The position numbers and the translations under genes were made by a program. The notes beneath the pieces were generated by a model. The model worked only from the letters and a program-made list of their open reading frames with translations, searched no databases and was not told the origin of the DNA. From Magnetospirillum sulfuroxidans (lineage in GTDB: Bacteria; Pseudomonadota; Alphaproteobacteria; Rhodospirillales; Magnetospirillaceae): a stretch of DNA of 64,000 nucleotides. Where the stretch lies: positions 434,001 to 498,000 of the forward strand of contig NZ_JAGTUF010000001.1 of assembly GCF_018224925.1 (NCBI RefSeq). The letters run 5' to 3'. Position 1 is the stretch's first letter; every line of letters starts with the position of its first letter. Positions 48,231 through 58,700 of the stretch are shown here, in pieces.

Positions 48231-50602
48231 TAACTTGGCTCCAGGGTGATGGAGGCGGAGCCGTCGGCCGGCTTGTCGATGGTGAGGCCTTCATTGGTCT
48301 GCCACCCGGGCAGAAGATCGCGATAGTGCCGCGACAACGGGTTGCCGGATTGGCCGGTGGCCAAAACGAAGGTGGTTTTGCTCAGATCCGACAGATCGAA
48401 AATCACTCGCAAACCCGGGCCATGAACATGGGTGAACTGACCGGGGATGAAGCTGCCGCGATTAATGGTGAAATCATCGCCATCGCTGGGCAATGAGGTG
48501 TCGGACAGCTGATTAAGGCCGGGAATTCGGCCCAGGATCGGATGGGCGAAGCGGGCTTGGTGAACGTCGCCCCAGCGCCATTGAGCCGGTGTTTTTCCAG
48601 GGTATTTGGCGCTTAGTTCCGTCACCGTGGCTTCCAGGGTTTCCGCGATCAGATCATCGCAGGATTCCGCCTTTTCCGTGCCGACATCGTCGCACCAATG
48701 ACGATTGACGGTGAGGATTTCCCCCAGCACACGCGGACGGACCGCGCGCATGGCGGCAAGATCGCCCCCCAGTTCGTCGGCCAAAATCCGGGTCCACAGC
48801 TTGTCGAGCCAGACATTAAAGATCAGTGGCTCGGCCCGATCGCGGTCCATGCCGCCATCCCAGGAGGCGACCAGTTTCGCCGCTTCGCGGGCCTTGGCCG
48901 ACGCGTCGGCCGGCACATCCAGCAATTCCTTGATTTCCTGTGCCGCTAACGACAGCGTGTCCAACTGCATCGCCCGTAAATCGGCGGGGGTGATTTTGCT
49001 TTTGTCTTCCAGCAATTCCTCGATACGCCGGGCCCGATAGCCTTCGGGCCACCGAGTGGTGATGTGGAAGGGGTATTTTTCGCCGGTCACCTGATTGTTG
49101 GCGTTGACGATCAGGCCGGTCTTGGGATTGAAGCTTTGCGGCAGTTTGGAGAACGGCACCCATCCGGTCCATTCCCCCGCATTGCTCCAGCCTTGGACCG
49201 GGGCGAAACCAGTGCCCTTGGATCGCACAGGGATACGGCCGGCGGTGATAAAGCCGATATTGCCGCCCGTATCGGCGAAAGCGAAGTTTTGCACGGGCGC
49301 GTGGAAATCGGACAAGGCGGCGACAAAGCTGCGCCAATCGACCGTCCGGCCCAACCGGTACATGGCCTGAGCAGTGCGGTCATCGGGTTCCAGCGCCGTC
49401 GATTTGAAGGCGACGACTTGGCCATCCTTTTGACCGGCGGCCAGATCGGAAATGATCGGTCCATGACGGCTTTCGCGGACAATCAGCGTTTCCGCTTGCT
49501 GCCCCTTGATGGTGATCACTTCCTGGCGGTGGCCGAAGGGGCGGGTGGTCTTGGCCACCTGATAGGAATCGTCACCGGCCAGGTTCTCGATGAACAGATC
49601 GACGGTGTCGGCGTGGGTGGTGGTGGTGCCCCAGGCGATGCGGCCGTTATGGCCGATCAGGTGAAAGGGCACGCCGGGCACCATGGCGCCGGTCAGGCGC
49701 AGACCGGGGGCCTCCACCGACAACAGATACCACAGGGATGGCGCCTGGAAGGGCAGGTGCGGGTCATTGGCCAGCAAGGGGGCGCCGCTGTCGCTGCGTT
49801 TGCCGGAGACGGCGACGACATTGGATGCCAGATGTGGCTCGGCGGCGACGGGCAGGGTGGCAAGCACCTGATCCACCAGTCCGGCGGCAATGGTCACCGG
49901 ACCTTCCGTCGCTTCGGGCCACAATTCGGCCAGCCGCCGCGACGGCATCGTGGCGGCCAGCTTGCCGCGCAAGGCTTCATCCCGCCAATCGGCGGTCAAT
50001 TGCAAGGCCATGATCCTGGCCCAGACCAGGGAATCCGCCGGTTGCCACGGTTCGGGCGTCAGACGCAAAAGCCTGAATTCCGGCGGTAAACGCTGCGTAT
50101 TGTCGTTGATCCAGGCATTAACCCCTTCGGCGTAGGCTTTGAGGGCGTTGCGGGTCGGATCATCCAGACGCTCAACCGAGTCCTGGGCCAGTCGATAAAG
50201 CCCCAAGGTGCGCATGAAGCGGTCGTTCTTCAGCCCCGGCTCGCCGACGATCTCGGCCAGCCGGCCGGCGCCGACGCGGCGCTGCAATTCCATCTGCCAC
50301 AGGCGGTCTTGGGCATGAATCCAGCCCATGGCGAAATAGGCGTCGTGGCCCGAGCGGGCGGTGATATAGGGAATGCCTGAATCGTCGCGGGTAATGGTGG
50401 CGGAATATTCCATGCCCTTGGCCGGCACCCGGCCTTCGACCCGGGGCAGCGAACTCATGATCCACACGAACGTCACCGAGACGACGGCAAGAAAAACAAG
50501 GCCGAGAACGTTGGCGAACCAGCCCCAACGGCTCATCTCTTTGCCAAAGAACACGGTTTCCACCGGCTCTGGCCGCTGAGAATCGGTAGGGGTATCCTGC
50601 AC
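48227..50602 (-). CDS. Penicillin acylase family Ntn-hydrolase
   Basis: A 791-residue enzyme of the penicillin/acyl-homoserine-lactone acylase family. A membrane segment at about residues 30-50 anchors or exports it. The alpha chain ends before the self-cleavage point: the predicted nucleophile Ser260 begins the beta chain in ASNVVAVSGKRS, followed by LANDPHLPFQAPSLWYL. The GTG at 50602 has GGGAG at good spacing; ATG at 50536 is an alternative. Substrates may be AHLs or other amides. It is coupled to threonine deaminase by a 4-bp overlap. Confidence 0.9.
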   Translation of the reverse strand: MQDTPTDSQRPEPVETVFFGKEMSRWGWFANVLGLVFLAVVSVTFVWIMSSLPRVEGRVPAKGMEYSATITRDDSGIPYITARSGHDAYFAMGWIHAQDRLWQMELQRRVGAGRLAEIVGEPGLKNDRFMRTLGLYRLAQDSVERLDDPTRNALKAYAEGVNAWINDNTQRLPPEFRLLRLTPEPWQPADSLVWARIMALQLTADWRDEALRGKLAATMPSRRLAELWPEATEGPVTIAAGLVDQVLATLPVAAEPHLASNVVAVSGKRSDSGAPLLANDPHLPFQAPSLWYLLSVEAPGLRLTGAMVPGVPFHLIGHNGRIAWGTTTTHADTVDLFIENLAGDDSYQVAKTTRPFGHRQEVITIKGQQAETLIVRESRHGPIISDLAAGQKDGQVVAFKSTALEPDDRTAQAMYRLGRTVDWRSFVAALSDFHAPVQNFAFADTGGNIGFITAGRIPVRSKGTGFAPVQGWSNAGEWTGWVPFSKLPQSFNPKTGLIVNANNQVTGEKYPFHITTRWPEGYRARRIEELLEDKSKITPADLRAMQLDTLSLAAQEIKELLDVPADASAKAREAAKLVASWDGGMDRDRAEPLIFNVWLDKLWTRILADELGGDLAAMRAVRPRVLGEILTVNRHWCDDVGTEKAESCDDLIAETLEATVTELSAKYPGKTPAQWRWGDVHQARFAHPILGRIPGLNQLSDTSLPSDGDDFTINRGSFIPGQFTHVHGPGLRVIFDLSDLSKTTFVLATGQSGNPLSRHYRDLLPGWQTNEGLTIDKPADGSASITLEPSY

Positions 50603-50650
50603 GCACGGCTCCCAAGCCAAGGGTGGAGCGGAAATAAAGGCCAGTGGTAA

Positions 50651-50679
50651 TTGGAAGGGACGAGCCGCGCAAGTATAAT
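50651..50679 (+). promoter_or_regulatory. Near-consensus sigma-70 promoter for mce
   Basis: TTGGAA (50651-50656) and TATAAT (50674-50679) are exactly 17 bp apart, 80 bp before the mce ATG. It lies just beyond the divergent acylase start. Confidence 0.7.
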
Positions 50680-50758
50680 GACGACGTCACGCATCGCATT
50701 TCCCAGACCATTGCCGCTATGGTATAGCCAACCAACCACTTCATCCACCGAGGATCAG

Positions 50759-51163
50759 ATGATCGGAAAACTCAATCACGTCGCCATCGCCGTTCCCGAT
50801 CTGGAAGCCGCGACCAAGCTTTATCGCGAAACCTTGGGTGCCAAGGTTTCCGATCCGGTGCCGCAGCCGGCCCATGGTGTGACCGTGGTGTTCGTGGAAT
50901 TGCCCAACACCAAGATCGAATTGCTGTACCCCATGGGCGACAAGTCGCCGATTGCCGCTTTCTTGGAAAAGAACGCCGCCGGCGGCATCCATCATATCTG
51001 CTACGAAGTGGCCGATATCTTGGCCGCGCGGGATCAGTTAAAGGCCCAGGGCGCCCGCGTGCTGGGCGACGGTGAACCCAGGATCGGCGCCCATGACAAG
51101 CCGGTGCTGTTCCTGCACCCCAAGGATTTCTGCGGAACTCTGGTCGAGTTGGAGCAGGCCTGA
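50759..51163 (+). CDS. mce: Methylmalonyl-CoA epimerase
   Basis: A 134-residue glyoxalase-fold enzyme that interconverts (2S)- and (2R)-methylmalonyl-CoA in propionate metabolism. The start GKLNHVAIAVPDLEAA has the first metal histidine, and the segments IELLYPMG, GGIHHICYEVADI and FLHPKDFCGTLVELEQ supply the rest. GAGGATCAG precedes the ATG. Mutase and carboxylase genes are not in the window. Confidence 0.95.
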   Translation: MIGKLNHVAIAVPDLEAATKLYRETLGAKVSDPVPQPAHGVTVVFVELPNTKIELLYPMGDKSPIAAFLEKNAAGGIHHICYEVADILAARDQLKAQGARVLGDGEPRIGAHDKPVLFLHPKDFCGTLVELEQA

Positions 51164-51181
51164 GCCTGTGCCGGGGGCATC

Positions 51182-51706
51182 ATGAGCGGATATTGCGACA
51201 CTGCCCCCGGTCATCCGGTTCATGGCCCTTATCACGACCATGAATACGGCTTCCCCGTGCGCGACGAGCAGGTTTTGTTCGAGCGCCTGGCTCTGGAAAT
51301 CTTTCAAGCCGGGTTGTCTTGGTTGATCGTGCTGAAAAAGCGCCCGACCATGAACGCCGCCTTTCACGGCTTCGCTGTCGATGTGGTGGCCGCCTTCGGT
51401 GAAGCCGATATCGAGCGTCTGCTCAATGATGCCGGCATCATCCGCAATCGCCGCAAGATTTTAGCGATTATCGAAAATGCCCGCCGCATTCAAGCGCTGC
51501 GCCAGACTCATGGCGGGTTGGCGGCATGGCTGGACGCACATCACCCCCGCGACAAGGCCGATTGGGTCAAGTTGTTCCGACAGCATTTCGTCTTCATGGG
51601 CGGCGAGGTCGTCGGCGAGTTTCTGATGAGTATCGGCCTGTTGCCCGGCGCCCATCGTCCCGATTGTCCGGTATGTCAACAGATCGCCCAGATCCGGCGA
51701 AGCTGA
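51182..51706 (+). CDS. tag: DNA-3-methyladenine glycosylase I
   Basis: A 174-residue base-excision repair enzyme. The family motifs YHDHEYGFP, LFERLALEIFQAGLSWLIVLKKR and NDAGIIRNRRKILAII are present, and the C-terminal HRPDCPVC supplies zinc ligands. The N-terminal Cys is in SGYCDTAPG, lacking the usual Trp. It follows mce after 18 bp and is probably co-transcribed. A terminator follows. Confidence 0.93.
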   Translation: MSGYCDTAPGHPVHGPYHDHEYGFPVRDEQVLFERLALEIFQAGLSWLIVLKKRPTMNAAFHGFAVDVVAAFGEADIERLLNDAGIIRNRRKILAIIENARRIQALRQTHGGLAAWLDAHHPRDKADWVKLFRQHFVFMGGEVVGEFLMSIGLLPGAHRPDCPVCQQIAQIRRS

Positions 51707-51712
51707 AACGCA

Positions 51713-51744
51713 AAAGGGCAAGACCGTTTCCGATCTTGCCCTTT
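51713..51744 (+). terminator. Intrinsic terminator after tag
   Basis: AAAGGGCAAGA (51713-51723) pairs with TCTTGCCCTTT (51734-51744) with a 10-nt loop and a short T tail. From here to 52006 (about 260 bp) I see no gene; an open frame from 51919 is not supported, and the part near 51890 is AT-rich. Confidence 0.8.
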
Positions 51745-52006
51745 CTGCGTCTCCGCGCCTGGACTGCCCTTAGGCAATCCGGCGACCTCCTCCCTAAACT
51801 TGAGCCGCAGCATGGGTGTCGTTTTCGACTTGCCCCAGCGCCCCCGTATGTGGGTTGAGAAGGACTTTACGCAATTTCCTGGCGTGCGTCACCATTTTTT
51901 TTCCTGAAAATTTCGCGATTGTCATTTTCTGCGGATTGCCTTGATGATGCCATGCGGTTGAAGCATCCTTATGCCAGAACCCCTTGCGATTGGAAGGCCA
52001 AGGCCT

Positions 52007-52459
52007 ATGATTCGCTCATCCGCCGCGCTTGTCGTCGCCGTCTTGACCGCCGTGCCGACTCCGCTTTTTGCCCAAGCCCAGACGAATGCGCCGACACCGC
52101 TTCGAATTACCATCACCAAGATGGATTGTTCGCGGCTGGTTCGCCATATGCCGTCCGACGACGTGGCTTTCCGTCCGGGCGAGGGGCTGCCCGGACAGCA
52201 GGTGGTCCCCGCCGACGTTCCCGGCAGCGGGGCGGCGGCCCTGCCCAATCTGCTGCCGGACGTGCTGGAAATCCCGCTCAACGTCAAGCCATTGCAGGGT
52301 AAGGCCTATGCCACTCATGGGCTGGACGACACCAATATGTCGTTGGGGGTGGTGCGCTATGACATCGCCAGGGGCACGTTCAGCCTGAACGGCGAACCCT
52401 TGGGCGGTCCCGATCAGCAAGCCTTGGCCGAGGCTTGCGCCAAACGCGGGGTACGCTGA
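52007..52459 (+). CDS. Exported protein of unknown function
   Basis: A 150-residue protein with a signal peptide (residues 1-23, ending PLFAQ). The mature part has a single Cys (CSRLVRHMP) and the stretches VEFRPGEGL-like and LEIPLNVKPLQGKA, with no recognised domain. Secreted or periplasmic. GGAAGG precedes the ATG. It is followed after 95 bp by proS and is probably independent. Confidence 0.7.
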   Translation: MIRSSAALVVAVLTAVPTPLFAQAQTNAPTPLRITITKMDCSRLVRHMPSDDVAFRPGEGLPGQQVVPADVPGSGAAALPNLLPDVLEIPLNVKPLQGKAYATHGLDDTNMSLGVVRYDIARGTFSLNGEPLGGPDQQALAEACAKRGVR

Positions 52460-52554
52460 ACAGCGGCGTCGCTTGTCATCCCCGTGGCCTTTGCCTAAAG
52501 TGACGCGCCTTGGCGGGAAAATCCCGCGCCTTTCGCTTGTCTTCGAGGATGTCC

Positions 52555-53844
52555 ATGCGCCTGTCCCGCTTTTTCCTGCCGACTCTCAAGGAAACCCCGT
52601 CCGAGGCGCAGATCGCCTCGCATCGTCTGATGCTGCGTGCGGGCATGGTCCGGCAATCCGCCTCGGGCATCTATACGTGGCTGCCGCTGGGGTGGAAGGT
52701 CCTGCAAAAGATCGAGCAGATCGTGCGCGAGGAACAAGACGCCGCCGGCGCCCAGGAATTGCTGATGCCGACCATCCAATCGGCGGATATCTGGCGTGAA
52801 TCCGGGCGGTACGATGCCTATGGCAAGGAAATGCTGCGCATCGTTGATCGCCACGACCGCGAGATGCTGTATGGCCCGACCAACGAAGAGCTGATCACCC
52901 AGATTTTCCGCGACAACGTTAAAAGCTACCGGCAGTTACCGCAAAGCCTGTACCACATCCAATGGAAATTCCGCGATGAAGTGCGTCCGCGTTTCGGCGT
53001 CATGCGCGGGCGCGAATTCCTGATGAAGGACGCCTATTCCTTCGATATCGATTTCGACAGCGCCAAGCGCTCGTATGAGGCCATGTTCAACGCCTATTTG
53101 CGCACTTTCAAGCGCATGGGCCTGACCGCCATTCCCATGGTTGCCGATTCGGGGGCCATCGGCGGCAACCTGACCCACGAATTCCACGTCCTGGCGGAAA
53201 CCGGTGAATCGGGCGTCTTTTATGACGTGGCCTACGAGGAATTGGCGGCCAAGGATGCCGTCGATTTGGACGCTTTGTCCAAGCTGTACGCGGTCACCGA
53301 CGAAAAGCACGACCCCAATTCGCCCGATTGTCCGCCGGCCGAACGTCTGAAGGAAGCTCGGGGCATCGAGGTTGGCCACATCTTCTATTTCGGCACCAAA
53401 TATTCCAAGGCCATGGGCGCCGTGGTCGCTGGTCCCGACGGCAATCCGGTGCATGTGGAGATGGGCTCTTACGGTATCGGCGTATCGCGCCTTGTTGGCG
53501 CCATTATCGAGGCTTATCACGATGATCGGGGCATCAAATGGCCGGAAGCGGTCGCGCCCTTCAAAGTTGGCCTGATCAACCTGAAAGCGGGCGACAATGC
53601 CTGCGACCGGGTGTGCGAGGATATCTATCGGGCATTGTCCGAGCAGGGTGTCGACGTGCTGTACGACGACCGCGATGATCGTGCCGGCGTCAAATTCGCC
53701 GATATGGATCTGATCGGCTTGCCCTGGCAGTTGATCGCCGGCCCCAAGGGAATCGCCGCTGGCGTCGTCGAGTTGAAGAATCGCCATACCGGCGAAAAGG
53801 AAGAATTGTCGGTGGAAGCGGCCTTGGCCCGTCTGACCGCCTAA
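52555..53844 (+). CDS. proS: Prolyl-tRNA synthetase, short alphaproteobacterial type
   Basis: A 429-residue class II synthetase. Motif 2 is seen in [22 protein letters not shown], the TNEE stretch before it binds ATP, and motif 3 lies in [15 protein letters not shown]. The INS editing domain of about 180 residues found between motifs 2 and 3 in E. coli is missing, which is normal for alphaproteobacteria. The anticodon-binding domain is present. The ATG at 52555 follows GAGG; 52549 is an alternative. Confidence 0.96.
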   Translation: MRLSRFFLPTLKETPSEAQIASHRLMLRAGMVRQSASGIYTWLPLGWKVLQKIEQIVREEQDAAGAQELLMPTIQSADIWRESGRYDAYGKEMLRIVDRHDREMLYGPTNEELITQIFRDNVKSYRQLPQSLYHIQWKFRDEVRPRFGVMRGREFLMKDAYSFDIDFDSAKRSYEAMFNAYLRTFKRMGLTAIPMVADSGAIGGNLTHEFHVLAETGESGVFYDVAYEELAAKDAVDLDALSKLYAVTDEKHDPNSPDCPPAERLKEARGIEVGHIFYFGTKYSKAMGAVVAGPDGNPVHVEMGSYGIGVSRLVGAIIEAYHDDRGIKWPEAVAPFKVGLINLKAGDNACDRVCEDIYRALSEQGVDVLYDDRDDRAGVKFADMDLIGLPWQLIAGPKGIAAGVVELKNRHTGEKEELSVEAALARLTA

Positions 53845-53853
53845 GGAGATTGC

Positions 53854-55098
53854 ATGATTTTCGACGCCTTCGAGCGGATGGTCGCCTTCCGTTACCTGCG
53901 CGCGCGCCGTAAGGAAGGGTTCATTTCCGTCATCGCCGGTTTCTCGCTTTTGGGCATTGGCCTGGGAGTGGCGACGCTGATTGTGGTGATGGCGGTGATG
54001 AACGGCTTTCGCCAGGAATTGCTGACCCGCATTCTTGGCATCAATGGCCATATGGGCGTCTATGGCAATGGCGCGGCGTTGACCCAATTCGATCCCTTGG
54101 CTGGGGCGATCCGGGAATTGCCTGGCGTGGTCCGGGTTATTCCCACCGTCGAGGGCCAGGTCATGGCGACTTCGGCCGGCGGCGCCTCGGGCGCCATCGT
54201 TCGTGGCGTGCGTCCCGACGATCTGCTGGCTCGCGACATTTTCGCCAAGGGGCTCGGCGGAAGCGCGGATGCGTTCAAGGCGGGCGAGGGGGTTTTGATC
54301 GGCTATCGGTTGGCGGAAAAGCTTGGATTGCAGATCGGCGACACCGTTACCCTGATCTCGCCCAAGGGCAATGCCACCGCCTTTGGCACGGTGCCGCGCA
54401 TGCGCGGCTACACCGTCGCCGGCACCTTCAATGTCGGCATGTTCGAGTATGATTCCGGCTTCATGTTCATGCCGCTGGAAGCGGCGCAAACCTATTTCAA
54501 ATACCCCGATTCGGTGACCCAGATCGAGGTGTTCCTGAACAACCCGGATAAAGTCTCGGAAGTGCGGAACGCCATCTACCGGCTGGCCCAGGGCAATGTT
54601 CGCATCTATGATTGGCAGCAGGCAAATGCCAATTTTTTCAATGCGGTACAGGTGGAACGCAATGTCATGTTCCTGATCCTGACCTTGATCATCCTGGTCG
54701 CCGCCTTCAACATCATCTCGTCGCTGATCATGTTGGTCAAAGACAAGGGGCGTGATATCGCCATCTTGCGCACCATGGGGGCGACGCGTGGCATGATCAT
54801 GCGTATCTTCTTCCTGGCGGGGGCTTCGGTTGGGGTGGTCGGTACCGTGCTGGGGACCCTGTTGGGGGTATGGTTCGCCACCCATATCGAGCAGATCCGT
54901 CAATTCATCCAGTCGATTATCGGCCGCGAACTGTTCGCCGCCGAAATCTATTTCCTGACGCAATTGCCCGCGCGGGTCGAAACCGGCGAAGTGGTGGTGG
55001 TGGTGCTGATGGCCCTGGGACTGTCCATTGCCGCCACCATCTATCCGTCCTGGCGCGCCGCCAATCTGGACCCGGTGGAGGCCTTGCGTTATGAGTGA
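53854..55098 (+). CDS. lolC: Lipoprotein-releasing ABC transporter permease (LolC/LolE type)
   Basis: A 414-residue permease with four membrane helices: one near the N-terminus (about 25-50) followed by a large periplasmic domain, and three at the C-terminus. [40 protein letters not shown]-type start is the family signature, here [11 protein letters not shown]. Only one such gene is present, so it may act as a homodimer. It extracts outer-membrane lipoproteins for LolA. Overlaps lolD by 8 bp. Confidence 0.94.
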   Translation: MIFDAFERMVAFRYLRARRKEGFISVIAGFSLLGIGLGVATLIVVMAVMNGFRQELLTRILGINGHMGVYGNGAALTQFDPLAGAIRELPGVVRVIPTVEGQVMATSAGGASGAIVRGVRPDDLLARDIFAKGLGGSADAFKAGEGVLIGYRLAEKLGLQIGDTVTLISPKGNATAFGTVPRMRGYTVAGTFNVGMFEYDSGFMFMPLEAAQTYFKYPDSVTQIEVFLNNPDKVSEVRNAIYRLAQGNVRIYDWQQANANFFNAVQVERNVMFLILTLIILVAAFNIISSLIMLVKDKGRDIAILRTMGATRGMIMRIFFLAGASVGVVGTVLGTLLGVWFATHIEQIRQFIQSIIGRELFAAEIYFLTQLPARVETGEVVVVVLMALGLSIAATIYPSWRAANLDPVEALRYE

Positions 55099-55780
55099 GG
55101 TGATCACCGCCGGCCTGCGCCTGGATTCCATCCGCCGCACCTTCACCCAGGGCAAGGAAGCCCTGCATGTTCTGGACGGCGCCGCTTTGGCCATTCAACC
55201 GGGCGAGATCGTCGCCTTGGTCGGGCCGTCGGGGGCTGGTAAATCCACATTGCTGCATATCGCCGGCCTGCTGGAGCGCCCGGACGAGGGCGAGGTGTGG
55301 CTGGCCGGGCAGCCTTGCGGCAAGCTGTCGGAAACCAAGCGCACGCAATTGCGCCGTTCGCATTTGGGCTTCGTCTATCAATACCATCACCTGTTGCCGG
55401 AATTCTCGGCGGTGGAAAACGTCATCCTGCCGCAGATGATCGCCGGCGCCTCTCGCAAGGCGGCTTCGCTGCGGGCGTTGGAATTGCTGGACCGCATGGG
55501 CTTGAAGCCCCGAGCGGAACACCGCCCCGGTCAGTTGTCGGGCGGCGAGCAACAGCGTGTGGCCATTTGCCGCGCCCTGGCCAATCAGCCCAAGGTCTTG
55601 TTGGCTGACGAACCCACCGGCAATCTCGACCCGCATTCCGCCGATGGGGTGTTCGCTCAGCTGCTGCATTTGGTGCGATCGACCGGTGTCGCCGCCCTGA
55701 TTGCCACCCATAATCCCGATTTGGCCAAGCGCATGGATCGGGTGGTGCGGCTGGCCGATGGAAAACTGACGGCGGGGTAA
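55091..55780 (+). CDS. lolD: Lipoprotein-releasing ABC transporter ATP-binding protein
   Basis: A 229-residue ATPase. Walker [10 protein letters not shown] near residue 44, signature [19 protein letters not shown], and Walker [13 protein letters not shown] are intact. The [16 protein letters not shown] segment is LolD-like. It powers the LolC/E permease. dnaE begins 3 bp after its stop. Confidence 0.95.
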   Translation: MSEVITAGLRLDSIRRTFTQGKEALHVLDGAALAIQPGEIVALVGPSGAGKSTLLHIAGLLERPDEGEVWLAGQPCGKLSETKRTQLRRSHLGFVYQYHHLLPEFSAVENVILPQMIAGASRKAASLRALELLDRMGLKPRAEHRPGQLSGGEQQRVAICRALANQPKVLLADEPTGNLDPHSADGVFAQLLHLVRSTGVAALIATHNPDLAKRMDRVVRLADGKLTAG

Positions 55781-55783
55781 GCC

Positions 55784-58700
55784 ATGCCGATTCATGCCGA
55801 CTTTGTTCACCTGCGCACCCACACCGCCTATTCCTTGTCGGAAGGGGCGATCAAGCTCAAGCAGCTGGTCAAGCTGTGCGAAACCCAGATGATGCCGGCA
55901 ATCGGCATCGCCGATACCGGCAATCTGTTTGGAGCGCTGGAGTTTTCCAGCTCTTGCGCCGATGCCGGCATTCAGCCGATCATCGGTTGTCAGGTCGCCA
56001 TCCGCCGCGAGGGCGAGGCGCCAACCCGCGACGGCCGCCGTCCCGATCCCGATTGGCTGGTGTTGCTGTGCCAGAATGAAGGCGGTTATGCCAATCTGCT
56101 GAAGCTGGTGTCCAAGGCCTATCTGGAAACCGATGCCGGCGAAACGCCGCAAGTGACCCTTCACGACCTGGAAACCCGCTCTGATGGCTTGATTGTCCTG
56201 ACGGGCGGCCCCGGCGGCCCGATCAACCGTCTGCTGGTCGATGGCTTGGCCGACAAGGCGGAAATATTGCTGGTCCGTCTGGCCCAAGCGTTCCCCGGCC
56301 GCACATATGTGGAATTGCAGCGCCACGGCGAGGATAACGAAGACCGGGCCGAGCCGGGATTGGTGGATTTCGCCTATAAGCACGATTTGCCGCTATTGGC
56401 CACCAACGAACCCTTCTTCGCCGACCGCGCCATGTACGAAGCTCATGACGCCTTGATCTGTATCGCCGAGGGCGCCTATGTCGCCCAGGACGAGCGGCGG
56501 CGGCTGACGCCGGAGCATTACTTCAAATCGCCGGCCGAGATGCGGGCGCTGTTCGCCGATTTGCCTGAAGCCTGCGACAATACCTTGGTGGTGGCCAAGC
56601 GCTGCGCCTTCATGGTGTCCAAGCGCAAGCCGATCTTGCCGCCGTTTCGCATGGATGGTCTGACCGAGGCTGATGTGCTGCGGCAAAAATGTTGGGAAGG
56701 TCTGGCCCAACGCCTGGAAAAACACGTCTTCCAACCCGGCATGACCGAAGAGGAAAAAGAACACGCGGCCCGACCTTACCGCGAGCGTATCGATTACGAG
56801 ATCGGCGTGATCGAGCAGATGGGCTTTCCCGGCTACTTCCTGATCGTGTCCGACTTCATCCAATGGTCCAAGGCCCATGATATTCCGGTGGGGCCGGGCC
56901 GTGGTTCGGGTGCCGGCTCGGCGGTGGCCTGGGCCTTGACCATCACCGATCTCGACCCGTTGCGCTGGGGTTTGCTGTTCGAACGCTTCTTGAACCCCGA
57001 ACGCGTTTCCATGCCCGACTTTGATATCGATTTCTGCCAGGACCGGCGCGAAGAAACCATTCGCTACGTCCAGGAGAAATACGGCTATCACCAGGTCGCC
57101 CAGATCATCACTTTCGGTAAATTACAGGCCCGCGCCGTGCTGCGCGACGTCGGCCGCGTGTTGCAGATGCCTTATGGTCAGGTTGATCGTATCTGCAAGA
57201 TGGTGCCCAACAATCCAGCCAGCCCGGTGACGCTGGAGCAGGCGCTGGACATCGAACCGTTGTTGAAGGAAGCGCGCGAGCGTGACGAGGCGGTGGCCCA
57301 TCTGCTGGATATGGGGATGAAGCTTGAGGGGCTGTACCGCCATGCCTCAACCCATGCCGCCGGCGTGGTCATCGGCGACCGCTCGCTTGACGAATTGGTG
57401 CCGCTGTATCGCGACCCGCGTTCGGACATGCCGGTCACCCAATTCAACATGAAATGGGTGGAAGCCGCCGGTCTGGTCAAATTCGACTTCTTGGGTTTGA
57501 AGACCTTGACGGTGATGATCACCGCCATCAAACATATAAAGAAAACCAAGGGATTAGACGTCGATCTTTCAGCTTTGCCTTTGGATGATCCGCTCACCTA
57601 CGAGCTCTTGACCCGGGGCGATGCCGCCGGTGTGTTCCAGTTGGAAAGTTCGGGCATGCGCGACGTTTTGCGCAAGATGCGGCCCAACCGGCTGGAAGAT
57701 CTGATCGCCGTGGTGGCGTTGTACCGTCCCGGCCCGATGGATCAGATTCCGCGCTACATTGCCTGTAAGCACGGTCTGGAACAGCCCGATTACATGCACC
57801 CGTTACTGGAACCGATCCTGAAGGAAACCTTCGGCATCATGGTCTACCAGGAACAGGTGATGCAGATCGCTCAGGTGTTGTCGGGCTATTCCTTGGGCGG
57901 CGCTGACCTGTTGCGCCGGGCCATGGGTAAAAAGATCAAGGAGGAGATGGAAGCCCAGCGGAAGGCCTTCGTCGATGGCGCCGTCGCCCGTGCGGTGGAT
58001 GGTGACCAGGCCTCGATGATCTTCGACAAGGTGGCCAAGTTCGCCGAATACGGCTTCAACAAATCGCACGCCGCCGCCTATGCTTTGATCGCTTATCAGA
58101 CGGCATGGCTGAAAGCCAATCATCCGGCCGAGTTCATGGCCGCGACCATGACCTATGAAATGAGCAATACCGACAAGCTGAATTCGTTCCGCCAGGAACT
58201 GGACCGCTTGAAGATCAAGTTGTTGCCGCCCGACATCAACAAGTCGCAGCCGACCTTCTCGGTGGAAAAACTGGTGGATGGCAGCCACGCGGTGCGTTAC
58301 GCCCTGGCGGCGTTGAAAAATGTGGGCGAAGGGGCATGCCGGTCCATCGTCGAGGAACGTGATCGTGCCGGCGCCTATAAGGATCTGTTTGATTTCGCTC
58401 GCCGTTTGGACACCAAGCAACTGAACCGCCGGCAGATGGAAAACATGGTTCGCGCCGGGGTGTTCGACAGCGTCGAGAAAAACCGCGGCAAGGTGTTCAA
58501 AAATTGCGAAGGCCTGCTGCGCTATGGCGCCAACGAGGCCGAGCAACGCCAATCGTCACAAATGAGCCTGTTGGGCGGCAATGTGGCGCCGCCGCCGAAG
58601 CTGGAAAATGCCTCGGATTGGTCGCCACATGAAAAGCTGACTCAGGAATTCGACGCCATCGGCTTTTATCTGTCGGCCCATCCGCTGGATGCCTTCACCA

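Noticed and set aside
51919-52302. 127-codon open frame overlapping the exported protein at 52007
   Set aside because: Out of frame with the signal-peptide gene, Arg-rich product and no good start site.
52936-55194. Very long open frame on the minus strand opposite proS and lolC
   Set aside because: It is the antisense shadow of clear genes in GC-rich DNA; its product is His/Gln/Gly-rich with no family resemblance.
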